Both the position numbers and the translations under genes were made by a program. A model generated the notes under the pieces. That model was not told the origin of the DNA. It made no database searches and was given only the letters and a program-made list of their open reading frames with translations. A stretch of 64,000 nt of DNA from Paenibacillus melissococcoides (GTDB lineage Bacteria > Bacillota > Bacilli > Paenibacillales > Paenibacillaceae), in the NCBI GenBank assembly GCA_944800085.1, contig CALYLO010000013.1, positions 1-64,000 on the forward strand, in the 5' to 3' direction. Within the stretch, counting starts at the first letter, position 1, and each line of letters opens with the position of its first letter. Below, piece by piece: positions 25,812 to 33,155 of the stretch.

Positions 25812-27094
25812 TGGTTGCGGCAATTGAGGAAGTGAAAAAGGTATTATGGGATGGCGGCCACGGAGGTAAGGACCCGGGATCCAGCGGGAACGGAGTTGTC
25901 GAAAAGAATATAGCGCTACAAGTGGCGACAGAAGCCGCGAAGCGCCTCGAACAGGAGTATGAAGGTGTCCAATGCCTGCTGTCGCGCTCCACGGACTCAT
26001 ACTTGTCCCTGAAAGAGCGGACAGACAAGGCGAATGCTGCCGGGGCCCATCTGCTTGTCAGCATCCATTGTAATGCGGGCGGTGGAAAGGGTGGATTCGA
26101 ATCTTTCACATACAGCGGCACAAAGGACGCGGCTACAGCAGCGTTTCAAGACGTGCTGCACTCCGAAATCATGAAAAAGTTGAAACCGTTTGGAGTCATT
26201 GACAGAGGGCAGAAGAAAAAGGATCTACATGTGTGCCGGGAGTCACGCATGCCGGCCGTCCTGACCGAAAACCTATTTGTCGATGTTGCAGCAGATGCAG
26301 CACGGCTCAAGCGGCCAGAAGTTATTGAGGCGATTGTTGCGGGTCATGTGGCCGGGGTAGCCAAGTATCTAAAGTTGCAGCCGAAGAAAGCACAGCAGCC
26401 GCCAGCGAGCGGAGCGACCAACATCCTTGGCCCAGCATCGGCTACCGTCGAGCAGGCCCGAGAATGGGCCCGGAGCAAGAATGCCCCGGCTGAGTTTGTC
26501 GATCTAGCGGAATTGTACTGGGAACTGGCCCCGAAGCACGGCGGAGTGGACCCGGCGGTCGCCTACGTACAGTTCGGTCATGAGACGGGCTATCTCTATC
26601 GGGACGGGCGGAGCGCTGCCGGTATCGATGCCTCTTATAAAAATCCATGCGGCCTAAAGGTCACGGCGGGCGGCGGTGATTATCAGGCATCGGCGCACAA
26701 GCGCTTTACGGATTGGCGCGAGGGTATCACCGCCCATCTGGATCACCTTGCGCTTTATGCCGGAGCTGCTGGTTACCCGCGCGCGGGCACGCCTGACCCT
26801 CGGCATTTTGCGTATCTGTTAGGGACCGCCAAGACAGTGGAGTCGTTGGGTGGTAAATGGGCACCATCAACATCATATGGGCAGAAATTAGTGCAGTATT
26901 TAAAGGAGGTACAAGCAATGGAGAAACCGAAACAGCCGGACTACGTGGGACACTGGGCCGAAGCGTCTATTCGGCGTGTGATGGAAGCGGGGATCATGAA
27001 TGGCCGTAACACTGGATTCGCGCCGAACGAGCCGATTACGCGGGCAGAGATTGCTGTTGTCGTGGATCGTATGTTGAAGCAGATGGGGAAATAA
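25811..27094 (+). CDS. Phage endolysin: amidase, glucosaminidase-like domain and SLH motif
   Basis: This 427-residue enzyme has three parts. Residues about 8-190 are an N-acetylmuramoyl-L-alanine amidase (Amidase_3): LWDGGHGGKDPGSSGNGVVE with the zinc His, VSIHCNAGGG, and PAVLTENLFVDVAAD with the catalytic Glu. Residues about 205-365 resemble an N-acetylglucosaminidase, with YVQFGHETGYLYRDG, NPCGLKV and FTDWREGITAHLDHL. Residues about 378-427 are one SLH motif (GHWAEASIRRVMEAGIMNGR, ITRAEIAVVVDRML). The SLH part would bind the pyruvylated secondary cell wall polymer of the host. No signal peptide is seen, so release needs the holin. Confidence 0.85.
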   Translation: MVAAIEEVKKVLWDGGHGGKDPGSSGNGVVEKNIALQVATEAAKRLEQEYEGVQCLLSRSTDSYLSLKERTDKANAAGAHLLVSIHCNAGGGKGGFESFTYSGTKDAATAAFQDVLHSEIMKKLKPFGVIDRGQKKKDLHVCRESRMPAVLTENLFVDVAADAARLKRPEVIEAIVAGHVAGVAKYLKLQPKKAQQPPASGATNILGPASATVEQAREWARSKNAPAEFVDLAELYWELAPKHGGVDPAVAYVQFGHETGYLYRDGRSAAGIDASYKNPCGLKVTAGGGDYQASAHKRFTDWREGITAHLDHLALYAGAAGYPRAGTPDPRHFAYLLGTAKTVESLGGKWAPSTSYGQKLVQYLKEVQAMEKPKQPDYVGHWAEASIRRVMEAGIMNGRNTGFAPNEPITRAEIAVVVDRMLKQMGK

Positions 27095-27101
27095 GCATTC
27101 T

Positions 27102-27133
27102 GGCCTCGCCGGGGATATGGGCGGGGCCTCTTT
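27102..27133 (+). terminator. Terminator after the endolysin gene
   Basis: The stem GGCCTCGCC/GGCGGGGCC (27,102-27,110 with 27,120-27,128, one G-T pair) is followed by TCTTTT. It ends the plus-strand late operon. Confidence 0.75.
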
Positions 27134-27174
27134 TCATCTGCGCAGTTTTTAAGAATTACCTCTCCAACCGAATT

Positions 27175-27200
27175 AAAAAGCCCCGGGAGGTCCCGAGGCT
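27175..27200 (-). terminator. Terminator of the minus-strand lipoprotein gene
   Basis: On the minus strand AGCCTCGGG/CCCGGGGCT (27,192-27,200 with 27,179-27,187) is followed by TTTTTAA. It faces the endolysin terminator, so the two operons end tail to tail. Confidence 0.75.
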
Positions 27201-27209
27201 CTTACTCAT

Positions 27210-27623
27210 TTATTTAACTGCTTCATCCATAGCTTTAGCATACTTCTCAAATTCAGCTTTATCCATATTGCCGTTCATTTGCAGCAGTACATTACCAGCT
27301 GCATGCGTATGCGAGAATGCCGCCGCTGTTGCCTTTCCTAGTTCATCGTAATAGGTTTTTACCTTCTCAAGATCGGAATTCTTATCGAAAATAAATAGCC
27401 GTCCGCCTTTATCTTCCCCCATGGCCAGAACGAGGATACGCTTGGACTCCTTGTCCAACTTAGGAGCCATCCCGTATTCTTTAGCTTCTAAGTCTCTCGC
27501 TTCAATTTCTAGCCCTGCATCCTTGAACTTCTGGACCATTTCATCGGCAGAGATGTTTTTGCCGCCCCCGCAGCCTACCAAGACTAAAACACACATTAGG
27601 AATATTGCACTTAATTTCTTCAA
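27210..27623 (-). CDS. Prophage lipoprotein, possible lysogenic conversion gene
   Basis: The ttg start at 27,621-27,623 follows GAGGAGGGGG on the minus strand; the open frame extends upstream but lacks a signal there. The 137-residue product has a lipoprotein signal (LKKLSAIFLMCVLVLVGC, lipobox LVGC with Cys at about residue 18), then a small alpha/beta domain (SADEMVQKFKDAGLEIEARD, RLFIFDKNSDLEKVKTYYDE, AAAFSHTHAAGNVLLQMNG). It would sit on the outer face of the membrane. It lies after the lysis cassette on the opposite strand, a common place for genes expressed in lysogens. Superinfection exclusion is a guess. Confidence 0.65.
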   Translation of the reverse strand: MKKLSAIFLMCVLVLVGCGGGKNISADEMVQKFKDAGLEIEARDLEAKEYGMAPKLDKESKRILVLAMGEDKGGRLFIFDKNSDLEKVKTYYDELGKATAAAFSHTHAAGNVLLQMNGNMDKAEFEKYAKAMDEAVK

Positions 27624-27829
27624 AATTCCCCCTCCTCGTATAGTATTTCCTGAAGGCAGTTTTGAGTCTTTTTCCAGTCCTTTATAGAAACATAGAATGC
27701 CTTCAAAATTTCCAGCTTGCACATTGAAAATTAATATGGGGACTGGACTTTCCGGAATGTCTCTGGACAATGGAACTTAGGGTTCCATTCGGGGAAATTC
27801 GTCTCCCTCCTGTAGTCCAATCTACTTTT

Positions 27830-28020
27830 TAAGTCTGTTTCTCCGGTACTCGCTTGCACTTCTTACCCGCTGGCTGTTCCCTTCGGCAACTCATGCCCGA
27901 CTGTAGCAGCGTCGGGGCAGCTCGTGAACCGAAGCGTGTTCTCATATGCGAGGGTGATTGATCGGCGAGTGCGCCGGAGACAGTCCGGAGAGTCCGTTCC
28001 CTGAATCCCTTATAGAAAGG
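27830..28020 (+). ncRNA. Candidate IS110 bridge RNA in the 5' noncoding region
   Basis: IS110-group elements encode a structured guide (bridge) RNA in the noncoding end before the transposase. Here about 190 bases without an open frame hold several stems: GCCCGAC/GTCGGG(G)C (27,895-27,901 with 27,911-27,918) and CCGGA/TCCGG (27,974-27,978 with 27,984-27,988), with unpaired loops between. This is position plus visible stems only; no target- or donor-pairing loop could be assigned because the insertion target is not known. Confidence 0.4.
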
Positions 28021-28030
28021 AGGAATTCTC

Positions 28031-29275
28031 TTGAAGCTTTTTGTCGGTATTGACGTCAGTTCCGAAGAACTGGAAGCCTGTTTGATGAAATCGGATGGCG
28101 ACACCCTGGAGACCTTCAAGACCACCAACAATCTGCACGGCGCTTCTTACTTGCGGGATCGCATCATTTCTGCTGCGGTCAAGACAGCCTGCTCTGAGGT
28201 TCATATCGGGCTTGAAGCCACATCCGTCTACAGTTGGCATCCAGCCATGTACTTGCATGAGGATGAGGCCCTTCAACAATTGAATGCCAAGGTGTTCACC
28301 ATTAATCCGAAGCTGATTAACAAATTCAAAGACGCTTATGCCGACCTGGACAAAACCGATCGCATCGATGCCTGGATCATTGCAGACCGCCTGCGTTTTG
28401 GCAGACTCACGACGACTATCGTGATGCAGGAACAGTACATCGCCTTGCAGCGGCTCACTCGCATGCGATTCCATCTCGTACACAACCTTACCCGCGAGAA
28501 GCAATACTTTTTGCAAAATCTGTTCTACAAGTGCAATGCTTTTCGCGCGGAGGTGGACAGTTCCGTGTTCGGCCATGCCATCATGGAAATGCTCTCGGAA
28601 AAGTATAGTCTGGATGAGATGGCGAATATGGATGTCGCCCGTTTGGCTGACTATCTCAAGGACAAGGGGAGAAATCGTTTCCCCGATCCCGAACACGTCG
28701 CCCGCTGTATTCAAAAGGCGGCTCGGGCCTCGTACCGTCTCTCGAAGGTTGTCGAGGATTCCATTGATTTGGTGCTGGGCACCTCAATTCAGTCGATCCG
28801 GAGCATCCAGAGTCAGCTTAAAGAGCTCGACAAGGCGATTGAGCGCATTTTAGACGGCATTTCCAGCAGCCAGTGCCTCCGTTCCATTCCGGGCATTGAT
28901 CGGGTCTATGCCGCAGGCATCCTGGCCGAGATCGGCGACATCGACCGCTTCACGGATCAAGCCGCCTTGGCCAAGTATGCGGGTCTGACGTGGCGCAAGC
29001 ACCAATCCGGCTCCTTCGAGGCGGAAGATACAAAGCGCATTCGTTCCGGCAACCGATTCCTTCGCTACTACCTTGTTGAAGCTGCCAACTCGGTAAAAAA
29101 CCGCGACCCGGAATTCGGGGAGTACTACCGGAAGAAATTCAATGAAGTCCCTAAGCATCAACACAAACGTGCCCTCGTCTTAACGGCAAGAAAACTTGTG
29201 CGTCTGGTCGATGTGCTGCTACGCAACGACCAACTCTATACGCCCAGAAGGAAGGTGAAGCCGACAGAGCAATAA
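28031..29275 (+). CDS. IS110-family transposase
   Basis: This 414-residue recombinase starts at ttg behind AAAGGAGGAA. The N-terminal RuvC-like DEDD domain shows LFVGIDVSSEELEACLMKSD (first Asp), VHIGLEATSVYSWHPAM (Glu) and DKTDRIDAWIIADRL (Asp pair). The C-terminal Transposase_20 domain (about 275-370) has LRSIPGIDRVYAAGILAEIG, ALAKYAGLTWRKHQSGSFE and RSGNRFLRYYLVEAANSV, with the conserved Ser in the GS/SG region. The frame is complete, so the element may be active. IS110 enzymes use RNA-guided recombination. Confidence 0.9.
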   Translation: MKLFVGIDVSSEELEACLMKSDGDTLETFKTTNNLHGASYLRDRIISAAVKTACSEVHIGLEATSVYSWHPAMYLHEDEALQQLNAKVFTINPKLINKFKDAYADLDKTDRIDAWIIADRLRFGRLTTTIVMQEQYIALQRLTRMRFHLVHNLTREKQYFLQNLFYKCNAFRAEVDSSVFGHAIMEMLSEKYSLDEMANMDVARLADYLKDKGRNRFPDPEHVARCIQKAARASYRLSKVVEDSIDLVLGTSIQSIRSIQSQLKELDKAIERILDGISSSQCLRSIPGIDRVYAAGILAEIGDIDRFTDQAALAKYAGLTWRKHQSGSFEAEDTKRIRSGNRFLRYYLVEAANSVKNRDPEFGEYYRKKFNEVPKHQHKRALVLTARKLVRLVDVLLRNDQLYTPRRKVKPTEQ

Positions 29276-29509
29276 TGCCTTGGCTCATGAATTTTCTTCT
29301 CTAATTCCCAGTTAAATTATGGTATTTTACTTAATTTTCGACTGGGTCTAGTTTGGTGATGCCTTTTTTGGGATTGATCCTGCTGCACGCAAAGGTAATT
29401 TTCCAATTCTCATCAATCAGGGACTTGACATCATACCGCTGGACTTTTCTTCAATTATATGACTATATGCCCATATATTCTATACCTTGAATTGGACTAA
29501 ATAGAGAAA
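29276..29509. other. Noncoding stretch between IS110 transposase and minus-strand genes
   Basis: About 235 bases without a gene. The first part probably contains the right end of the IS110 element, with the stem CCCAGT/ACTGGG. The rest is AT-rich and no promoter or gene is supported. Confidence 0.4.
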
Positions 29510-29529
29510 ACCCCGGATCGCTCCGGGGT
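29503..29529 (-). terminator. Terminator of the minus-strand small-gene pair
   Basis: Perfect 8-base stem ACCCCGGA/TCCGGGGT (29,510-29,517 with 29,522-29,529) and a 4-base loop; on the minus strand it is followed by TTTCTCT. It lies 9 bases after the stop of the gene at 29,538. Confidence 0.8.
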
Positions 29530-29537
29530 GAACAGTT

Positions 29538-29714
29538 TCATTTTTTCGGTCTCGACTTAATATAAATCCGTTCTTTCTTCATTTTTACGAAGCCTAACCC
29601 CATATCGGCCATCTCCATCTCCATCTCCTTCGCGCCCTGATTCCGTCTGTATGCCTCAACCTGCAGATTCTCCAATCGCTTCTGGAACTCCGACTTCTTC
29701 CCTTCGTTCGTCAT
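29538..29714 (-). CDS. Small charged prophage protein, unknown function
   Basis: The start at 29,712-29,714 follows GGAGGAAGGAAC on the minus strand and overlaps the upstream stop as ATGA. The 58-residue product (MTNEGKKSEFQKRLENLQVE) is helical and highly charged, ending in a basic tail (MKKERIYIKSRPKK). No family was recognised. It is co-transcribed with the arm-domain gene at 29,711-29,929. Confidence 0.5.
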   Translation of the reverse strand: MTNEGKKSEFQKRLENLQVEAYRRNQGAKEMEMEMADMGLGFVKMKKERIYIKSRPKK

Positions 29715-29929
29715 TGTTCCTTCCTCCATTCTACCCTTGCCATCTGTTCATATTCTTCCAGCATTTTTAATTGCTCTTTTACGCGACGCTCCGCCACTTC
29801 TCGCGCTGCTTCCCGGGCTTTTTCTTCAGATAGGAAGCTTTCCCGCCTTAGCCGTCTGTTCTTCCCTTCTCCAATGCTATAGTCAAAGTACCAGCGATCC
29901 CCGCGTCGCTTGATTCGTGGTATTTCCAT
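29711..29929 (-). CDS. Stand-alone integrase arm-type (AP2-like) DNA-binding domain protein
   Basis: This 72-residue protein (MEIPRIKRRGDRWYFDYSIG) shows the three-strand, one-helix pattern of N-terminal arm-binding domains of tyrosine integrases: KRRGDRWYFDYSIGEGKNRR, then RRESFLSEEKAREAAREVAE. No catalytic domain follows, so it is either an integrase remnant or a small accessory DNA-binding protein. Its place near the prophage end fits both. The coupled partner gene downstream is unbroken, which favours an intact small protein. Confidence 0.5.
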   Translation of the reverse strand: MEIPRIKRRGDRWYFDYSIGEGKNRRLRRESFLSEEKAREAAREVAERRVKEQLKMLEEYEQMARVEWRKEQ

Positions 29930-30014
29930 CCTCTTTCATCCTTTCATCGTTTATCAGTCGATTTATGATGTTACATCCAGCATACATCATGGGGCGGTTC
30001 CACGCCTTCTTTTT

Positions 30015-30266
30015 TTATGATTTCGCCCAATCGAGTAGCGTTTCAATGTGTCCGATGCTCGCGTCACACATATAGGTGAGACCGTAGGGTCCGTAGTATC
30101 CTGCAATGATCATTCTGCCGTATTTCGTTTCGACTAAAAACTCAAAAGCATAAAAATGCTCCGACTTTGTTATGATTGATTTTACGACCTCGCCTTGGTT
30201 AAGCTTTATTTCAAGACGGCGAACGTCCTCATTTTTCATTACATCCTTTAGTTCATCAAGCGTCAT
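30015..30266 (-). CDS. Hypothetical prophage protein
   Basis: The atg at 30,264-30,266 follows AGGAAGGG on the minus strand and is preferred to the longer frame. The 83-residue product begins MTLDELKDVMKNEDVRRLEI and has an alternating strand region (VVKSIITKSEHFYAFEFLVE, RMIIAGYYGPYGLTYMCD) with no membrane segment. Not recognised. It is the last gene before the prophage-chromosome junction. Confidence 0.5.
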   Translation of the reverse strand: MTLDELKDVMKNEDVRRLEIKLNQGEVVKSIITKSEHFYAFEFLVETKYGRMIIAGYYGPYGLTYMCDASIGHIETLLDWAKS

Positions 30267-30374
30267 AAAAAGCCCTTCCTCTCGTGACCATATTTTGACC
30301 ATATTCGTACCTGAAAGTATCCGAAATTATCCGAACCTAATTTTCTTAAACCCTGATTGCCCTAAGAAATCCTA

Positions 30375-30404
30375 TATAATAGGAAGCAAAACAATACGGA
30401 AATG
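30375..30404. other. Right prophage-chromosome junction inside comFA (putative attR)
   Basis: The comFA reading frame begins at acg gaa atg (30,396-30,404, Thr-Glu-Met), the residues that follow Gly-Lys in the Walker A motif (GxGKTEM) of ComFA. Left of this the translated sequence no longer resembles ComFA. The exact crossover cannot be fixed because the left end is outside the window. Confidence 0.6.
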
Positions 30405-31370
30405 ATCTTTCCGCTCATCGAGGATGCGCTTCTGCATGGCGGCCGGGCGCTCGTGGCGACGCCACGGCGGGATGTGGTGCTGGAGCTGAAGCCTCGGATC
30501 GAGAAGGCCTTTCCGGCAGAGCGGGTCGTGACGCTGTATGGCGGAAGCCCCGAGCGTTGGGGCGAGGGCAGAATTACGCTGGCGACGACCCATCAATTGC
30601 TGCGGTTCGATAGGGCATTCGCTCTCGTTATAATTGATGAACTGGATGCGTTTCCTTATCATAACGATCCCATGCTCCATCGCGCGGCAGAGCGGGTTTG
30701 CCGCCGAGGGGGCGTTTTTGTGTTTTTGTCGGCTACGCCGCCGGAAGCGATGCAGCGTCAGGTGCGGCGCGGGACGCTGCGCCATGCCCGGGTGCCGGTC
30801 CGGTATCATCGGCATCCGCTGCCGGTTCCGGCAAGAGTTGCGATGCCGGCCGTCGCGTCGTGCGTGGCCCGCGGGTCGCTTCCTGGGGCTTTGGTCAGCC
30901 GTATGGCGGAATCGGTTAAGCGGGGAGCGCAGGTATTCATCTTCATCACCCGCATCCGGCAGGTGGAACGTGTCGTGCGGCTGCTGCAGCGGCATTTCCC
31001 GGAGATTCGGGTGGAAGGGACTTCTGCGGCGGATGCGCAGCGCGGAGATCGCGTGCTCCGCTTCCGGGAGCGGGACATTCGGATGCTGGTGACGACGACG
31101 ATCCTGGAGCGGGGCGTTACGGTTCCGAAGAGTGATGTGTACATTCTCGATGCGGATGACAAGCTGTTCGATGAAGCATCGCTCGTCCAGATGGCGGGCC
31201 GGGCCGGCCGATCGAAGGATGATCCGGCGGGGAAGGTCGTCTTCGGTTCCCGGCAATGGGATCGGTCACAGCGCAGGGCGGTGCGGCAGATTCGCGAGAT
31301 GAACCGGCTGGCGAGGCGGCGCGGTTATTTGCTGCCCGCTTATAATGGAGGGAGATGGCGTATTGGCTGA
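30396..31370 (+). pseudogene. comFA: ComFA late competence helicase, 3' part cut off by the prophage
   Basis: ComFA is the ATP-driven helicase-like protein that helps pull single-stranded DNA into the cell during transformation. The remaining part (first Met at 30,402, 322 residues) has motifs Ia (LVATPRRDVV), Ib (LATTHQLLRF), II (VIIDELDAFPY), III (FLSATPPE), IV (VFIFITRIRQVE), V (MLVTTTILERGVT) and VI (QMAGRAGRS). The N-terminal zinc finger and the Walker A loop are missing, so this fragment cannot bind ATP normally. The loss coincides with the prophage end. Precise excision could restore the gene. High-GC codon use contrasts with the prophage end next to it. Confidence 0.8.
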
Positions 31371-32274
31371 ACCGGCAGCGCAGGGGCATTGGTTTGAGCG
31401 GAGGCTGCAACAGGTGTTGCGGCCGCACTCGATTCTGTGCAAGGTATGCAGTCAGGCGGTGGGCATCCCATCAGCTGTTTTTCAGAAGGAGATAAGAGAA
31501 GCAGCGTTAACGAAGGAACTATGCGGCAGATGCTTGAGAGACATTCCGTGGATTCAATGGATCGGGTGCATGGCATGCGGCCGACGCATTCGCTGTCCCG
31601 ACTGTGCGCGCGATCCGCTAGCTTCTCACGGCTTGTCTGCGAATCGAAGCGTGGTCCAATATAATGAAGCGATGAAGCAATGGCTGGCGGAATATAAGTT
31701 CCGGGGAAATATTCGATACGAGCCGGTTATGGCCGCCATGATGCTGGCATCCTATTCGATGCTGTTCCGCTCCGTGTATCCTGTCGAGGATGGGGAAGGT
31801 AATCCGACCGTGCGAAGGCTGAGGATGTGGCTGTGGGGAACTCCATTGGCGGAGATGCTGCCCGACATCGTCACTTATGTGCCGTCGACGGCTGCCCGGA
31901 TGCAGGTGCGCGGGTTCAACCAGGCGGAACGGTTGGCCTGTCTGCTGGGCCAGGCTTGGAACCGTCCGGTCGTGGGCTTGCTTGACCGGAGGCAGGATGG
32001 GGAGAAGCAGAGCAAGCAGGAGCGGAAGGGAAGGGAGCGGAGTGCGGCCGTAGCCTACGCGATGAACCGGCATGCGCCAGCCGCGGCCGCTCAAGCGTTA
32101 TCTTCGGCTTCAGTCGGTGTGATCAAGCGGCGGGGACATATCCGCATTCTTATCATTGATGACGTATATACGACTGGCAGCACGCTTCGCGCTTGTGCCC
32201 GTCAGCTTTCGCGGCTGAACGACGCCTTCTCTATCCCGGTGAAGACGGCCAGCTATACCTGGGCGAGAGCTTGA
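31363..32274 (+). CDS. comFC: ComFC, late competence phosphoribosyltransferase-like protein
   Basis: The ttg at 31,363 follows GGAGGGAG and overlaps the comFA stop by 8 bases; an atg at 31,345 is the alternative. The product of about 303 residues has paired zinc-binding Cys motifs (CKVC..CGRC and CMACGRRIRCPDC), the helix QWLAEYKFRGNIRYEPVM, VPSTAARMQVRGFNQAERLA, and the PRPP-binding loop ILIIDDVYTTGSTLRACARQ. ComFC is needed for DNA uptake and interacts with ComFA. It would depend on a promoter upstream of comFA, which the prophage separates from it. Confidence 0.9.
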   Translation: MAEPAAQGHWFERRLQQVLRPHSILCKVCSQAVGIPSAVFQKEIREAALTKELCGRCLRDIPWIQWIGCMACGRRIRCPDCARDPLASHGLSANRSVVQYNEAMKQWLAEYKFRGNIRYEPVMAAMMLASYSMLFRSVYPVEDGEGNPTVRRLRMWLWGTPLAEMLPDIVTYVPSTAARMQVRGFNQAERLACLLGQAWNRPVVGLLDRRQDGEKQSKQERKGRERSAAVAYAMNRHAPAAAAQALSSASVGVIKRRGHIRILIIDDVYTTGSTLRACARQLSRLNDAFSIPVKTASYTWARA

Positions 32275-32370
32275 ATATTAGTAGGTTGTGCTTTTGATCA
32301 CGAAGCGATTCAGGAAGCAACTCGGCATCGAATCTTGCATTCACTCTTGAAGAGCGTATGCTTCCGAAGT

Positions 32371-32391
32371 ATGTTTCCTAAGGAAACATTT
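32371..32391 (+). terminator. Terminator of the comF operon
   Basis: Stem TGTTTCC/GGAAACA (32,371-32,377 with 32,381-32,387), extended by one A-T on each side, followed by TTTT. It separates comFC from the flagellar operon. Confidence 0.6.
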
Positions 32392-32489
32392 TAGCTCATG
32401 CAGTCTCGCCTACACTCCGCTGTTCCTTCTTCGAGTTCTTGCAACCTTCTCGGTGCTGAAAAGCCCTCGTTTGAACACGCATTAATTAG

Positions 32490-32517
32490 TAAAAATCCTC
32501 TCGTTTTCTGTCGATGA
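32490..32517 (+). promoter_or_regulatory. Sigma-D (sigma-28) type promoter upstream of yvyF-flgM
   Basis: TAAA at 32,490-32,493, a 16-base spacer, then GTCGATGA at 32,510-32,517; the Bacillus sigma-D consensus is TAAA-N15-GCCGATAT. The flgM operon is a known sigma-D target in Bacillales. A sigma-A -10 like TATGAT (32,524-32,529) lacks a good -35. Confidence 0.5.
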
Positions 32518-32559
32518 ATAAGTTATGATGAATATAACGGCATTGAAGGGGGCGAGAAG

Positions 32560-32970
32560 ATGGAATTGAGCAATTGTCCGCGCTGCGGGAGGCTGTTCGC
32601 CAAGGCATTCAGGGACATCTGCCCTGCATGTCTGAAGGAGATTGAACAGGAGTATGAACGGTGCGTGGCCTATTTGCGCGAGAAGCGGCATGCTTCCATG
32701 CATGAGCTAAGCGAAGAGACGAAGGTCAGCCCGCGCCAGATTACGCAGTTCATCCGGGAAGGACGCATTTCAATATACCAGGCTCCGAATTTGACATATG
32801 ATTGCGAAGTGTGCGGCAACCCGATTCGGGAAGGGCATATGTGTGAATCATGCCGGAACAGGCTGGTTCGACAAATACAGGAAGCGGGCATTGAAAAGGA
32901 GCCGGACAAGGGAGAAGCGGCCTCCGGAACGAGGGCGTACCAGGCTTTTCATCCGTCCCGCAACAAATAG
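32560..32970 (+). CDS. yvyF: YvyF/TIGR03826-type flagellar operon protein
   Basis: This 136-residue protein starts with a zinc-ribbon (NCPRCGRLF ... DICPACLKEI, residues about 6-24), continues with a helical region containing HELSEETKVSPRQITQFIRE, a winged-helix or HTH-like stretch, and has a second Cys set (CEVCGNPI ... MCESC). It matches the conserved protein encoded between comFC and flgM in Bacillus (YvyF). In B. subtilis it is a flagellar-operon regulator-like protein of unclear activity. A GGGGGCGAGAAG ribosome site precedes it. Confidence 0.85.
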   Translation: MELSNCPRCGRLFAKAFRDICPACLKEIEQEYERCVAYLREKRHASMHELSEETKVSPRQITQFIREGRISIYQAPNLTYDCEVCGNPIREGHMCESCRNRLVRQIQEAGIEKEPDKGEAASGTRAYQAFHPSRNK

Positions 32971-33009
32971 CCCGCGGCATAACTTCTTTTGACGAGAACT
33001 AAATTTTCC

Positions 33010-33078
33010 TTGACACGGAACCGATAATCTTAGTAAAGGTTATCGGTTTTGTCTATGTATACGGATATGCCTTACAAT
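33010..33078 (+). promoter_or_regulatory. flgM leader: promoter-like boxes and an attenuator-like hairpin
   Basis: A TTGACA (33,010-33,015) is followed by the stem ACCGATAATC/GGTTATCGGT (33,020-33,029 with 33,038-33,047, one mismatch) and TTTTG, which resembles a terminator for yvyF. Downstream lie TTGTCT (33,049-33,054) and TACAAT (33,073-33,078), 18 bases apart, a fair sigma-A promoter for flgM. Confidence 0.45.
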
Positions 33079-33155
33079 AGAAGGTAATTAGTTGGAATGA
33101 GGACGGGATGCGAGCCGGATGAACGGCCGTCTGCCGTGTGAAACGAGGTGTAATG

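Larger units (their letters stand above)
27790..29360 (+). mobile_element. IS110-family insertion element (ends approximate)
   Basis: One transposase gene (28,031-29,275) is flanked by structured noncoding DNA on both sides. IS110 elements lack clear terminal inverted repeats and target duplications, so the ends cannot be fixed from this sequence; the values given are estimates. A hairpin AATGGAAC/GTTCCATT (27,769-27,776 with 27,782-27,789) lies near the left boundary, and CCCAGT/ACTGGG (about 29,308-29,346) near the right. It is inserted in the accessory right end of the prophage. Confidence 0.55.
32275..32559. other. Intergenic region between comF and flagellar genes
   Basis: About 285 bases without a gene. 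It holds a terminator hairpin (32,371-32,391) and a sigma-D type promoter (32,490-32,517). The middle part (32,392-32,480) shows nothing that can be supported. Confidence 0.6.

Noticed and set aside
27624..27770. Upstream extension of the lipoprotein frame
   Set aside because: The lipoprotein signal and a strong ribosome site place the start at 27,623.
27743..29446. Direct repeat CTGGACTT on both sides of the IS110 gene as a target duplication
   Set aside because: Eight bases could match by chance, and IS110 elements generally do not make target duplications.
29538..30302. A complete integrase or excisionase gene at the right prophage end
   Set aside because: Only an arm-type domain without a catalytic domain is seen; the integrase is probably at the left end outside the window.
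30372..31256. 294-codon open frame on the minus strand over comFA
   Set aside because: High-GC shadow of comFA; the translation is rich in His, Arg and Pro and has no start signal.
32392..32480. Possible small gene or RNA between comFC and yvyF
   Set aside because: No open frame with a ribosome site and no further stable stem beyond the terminator.
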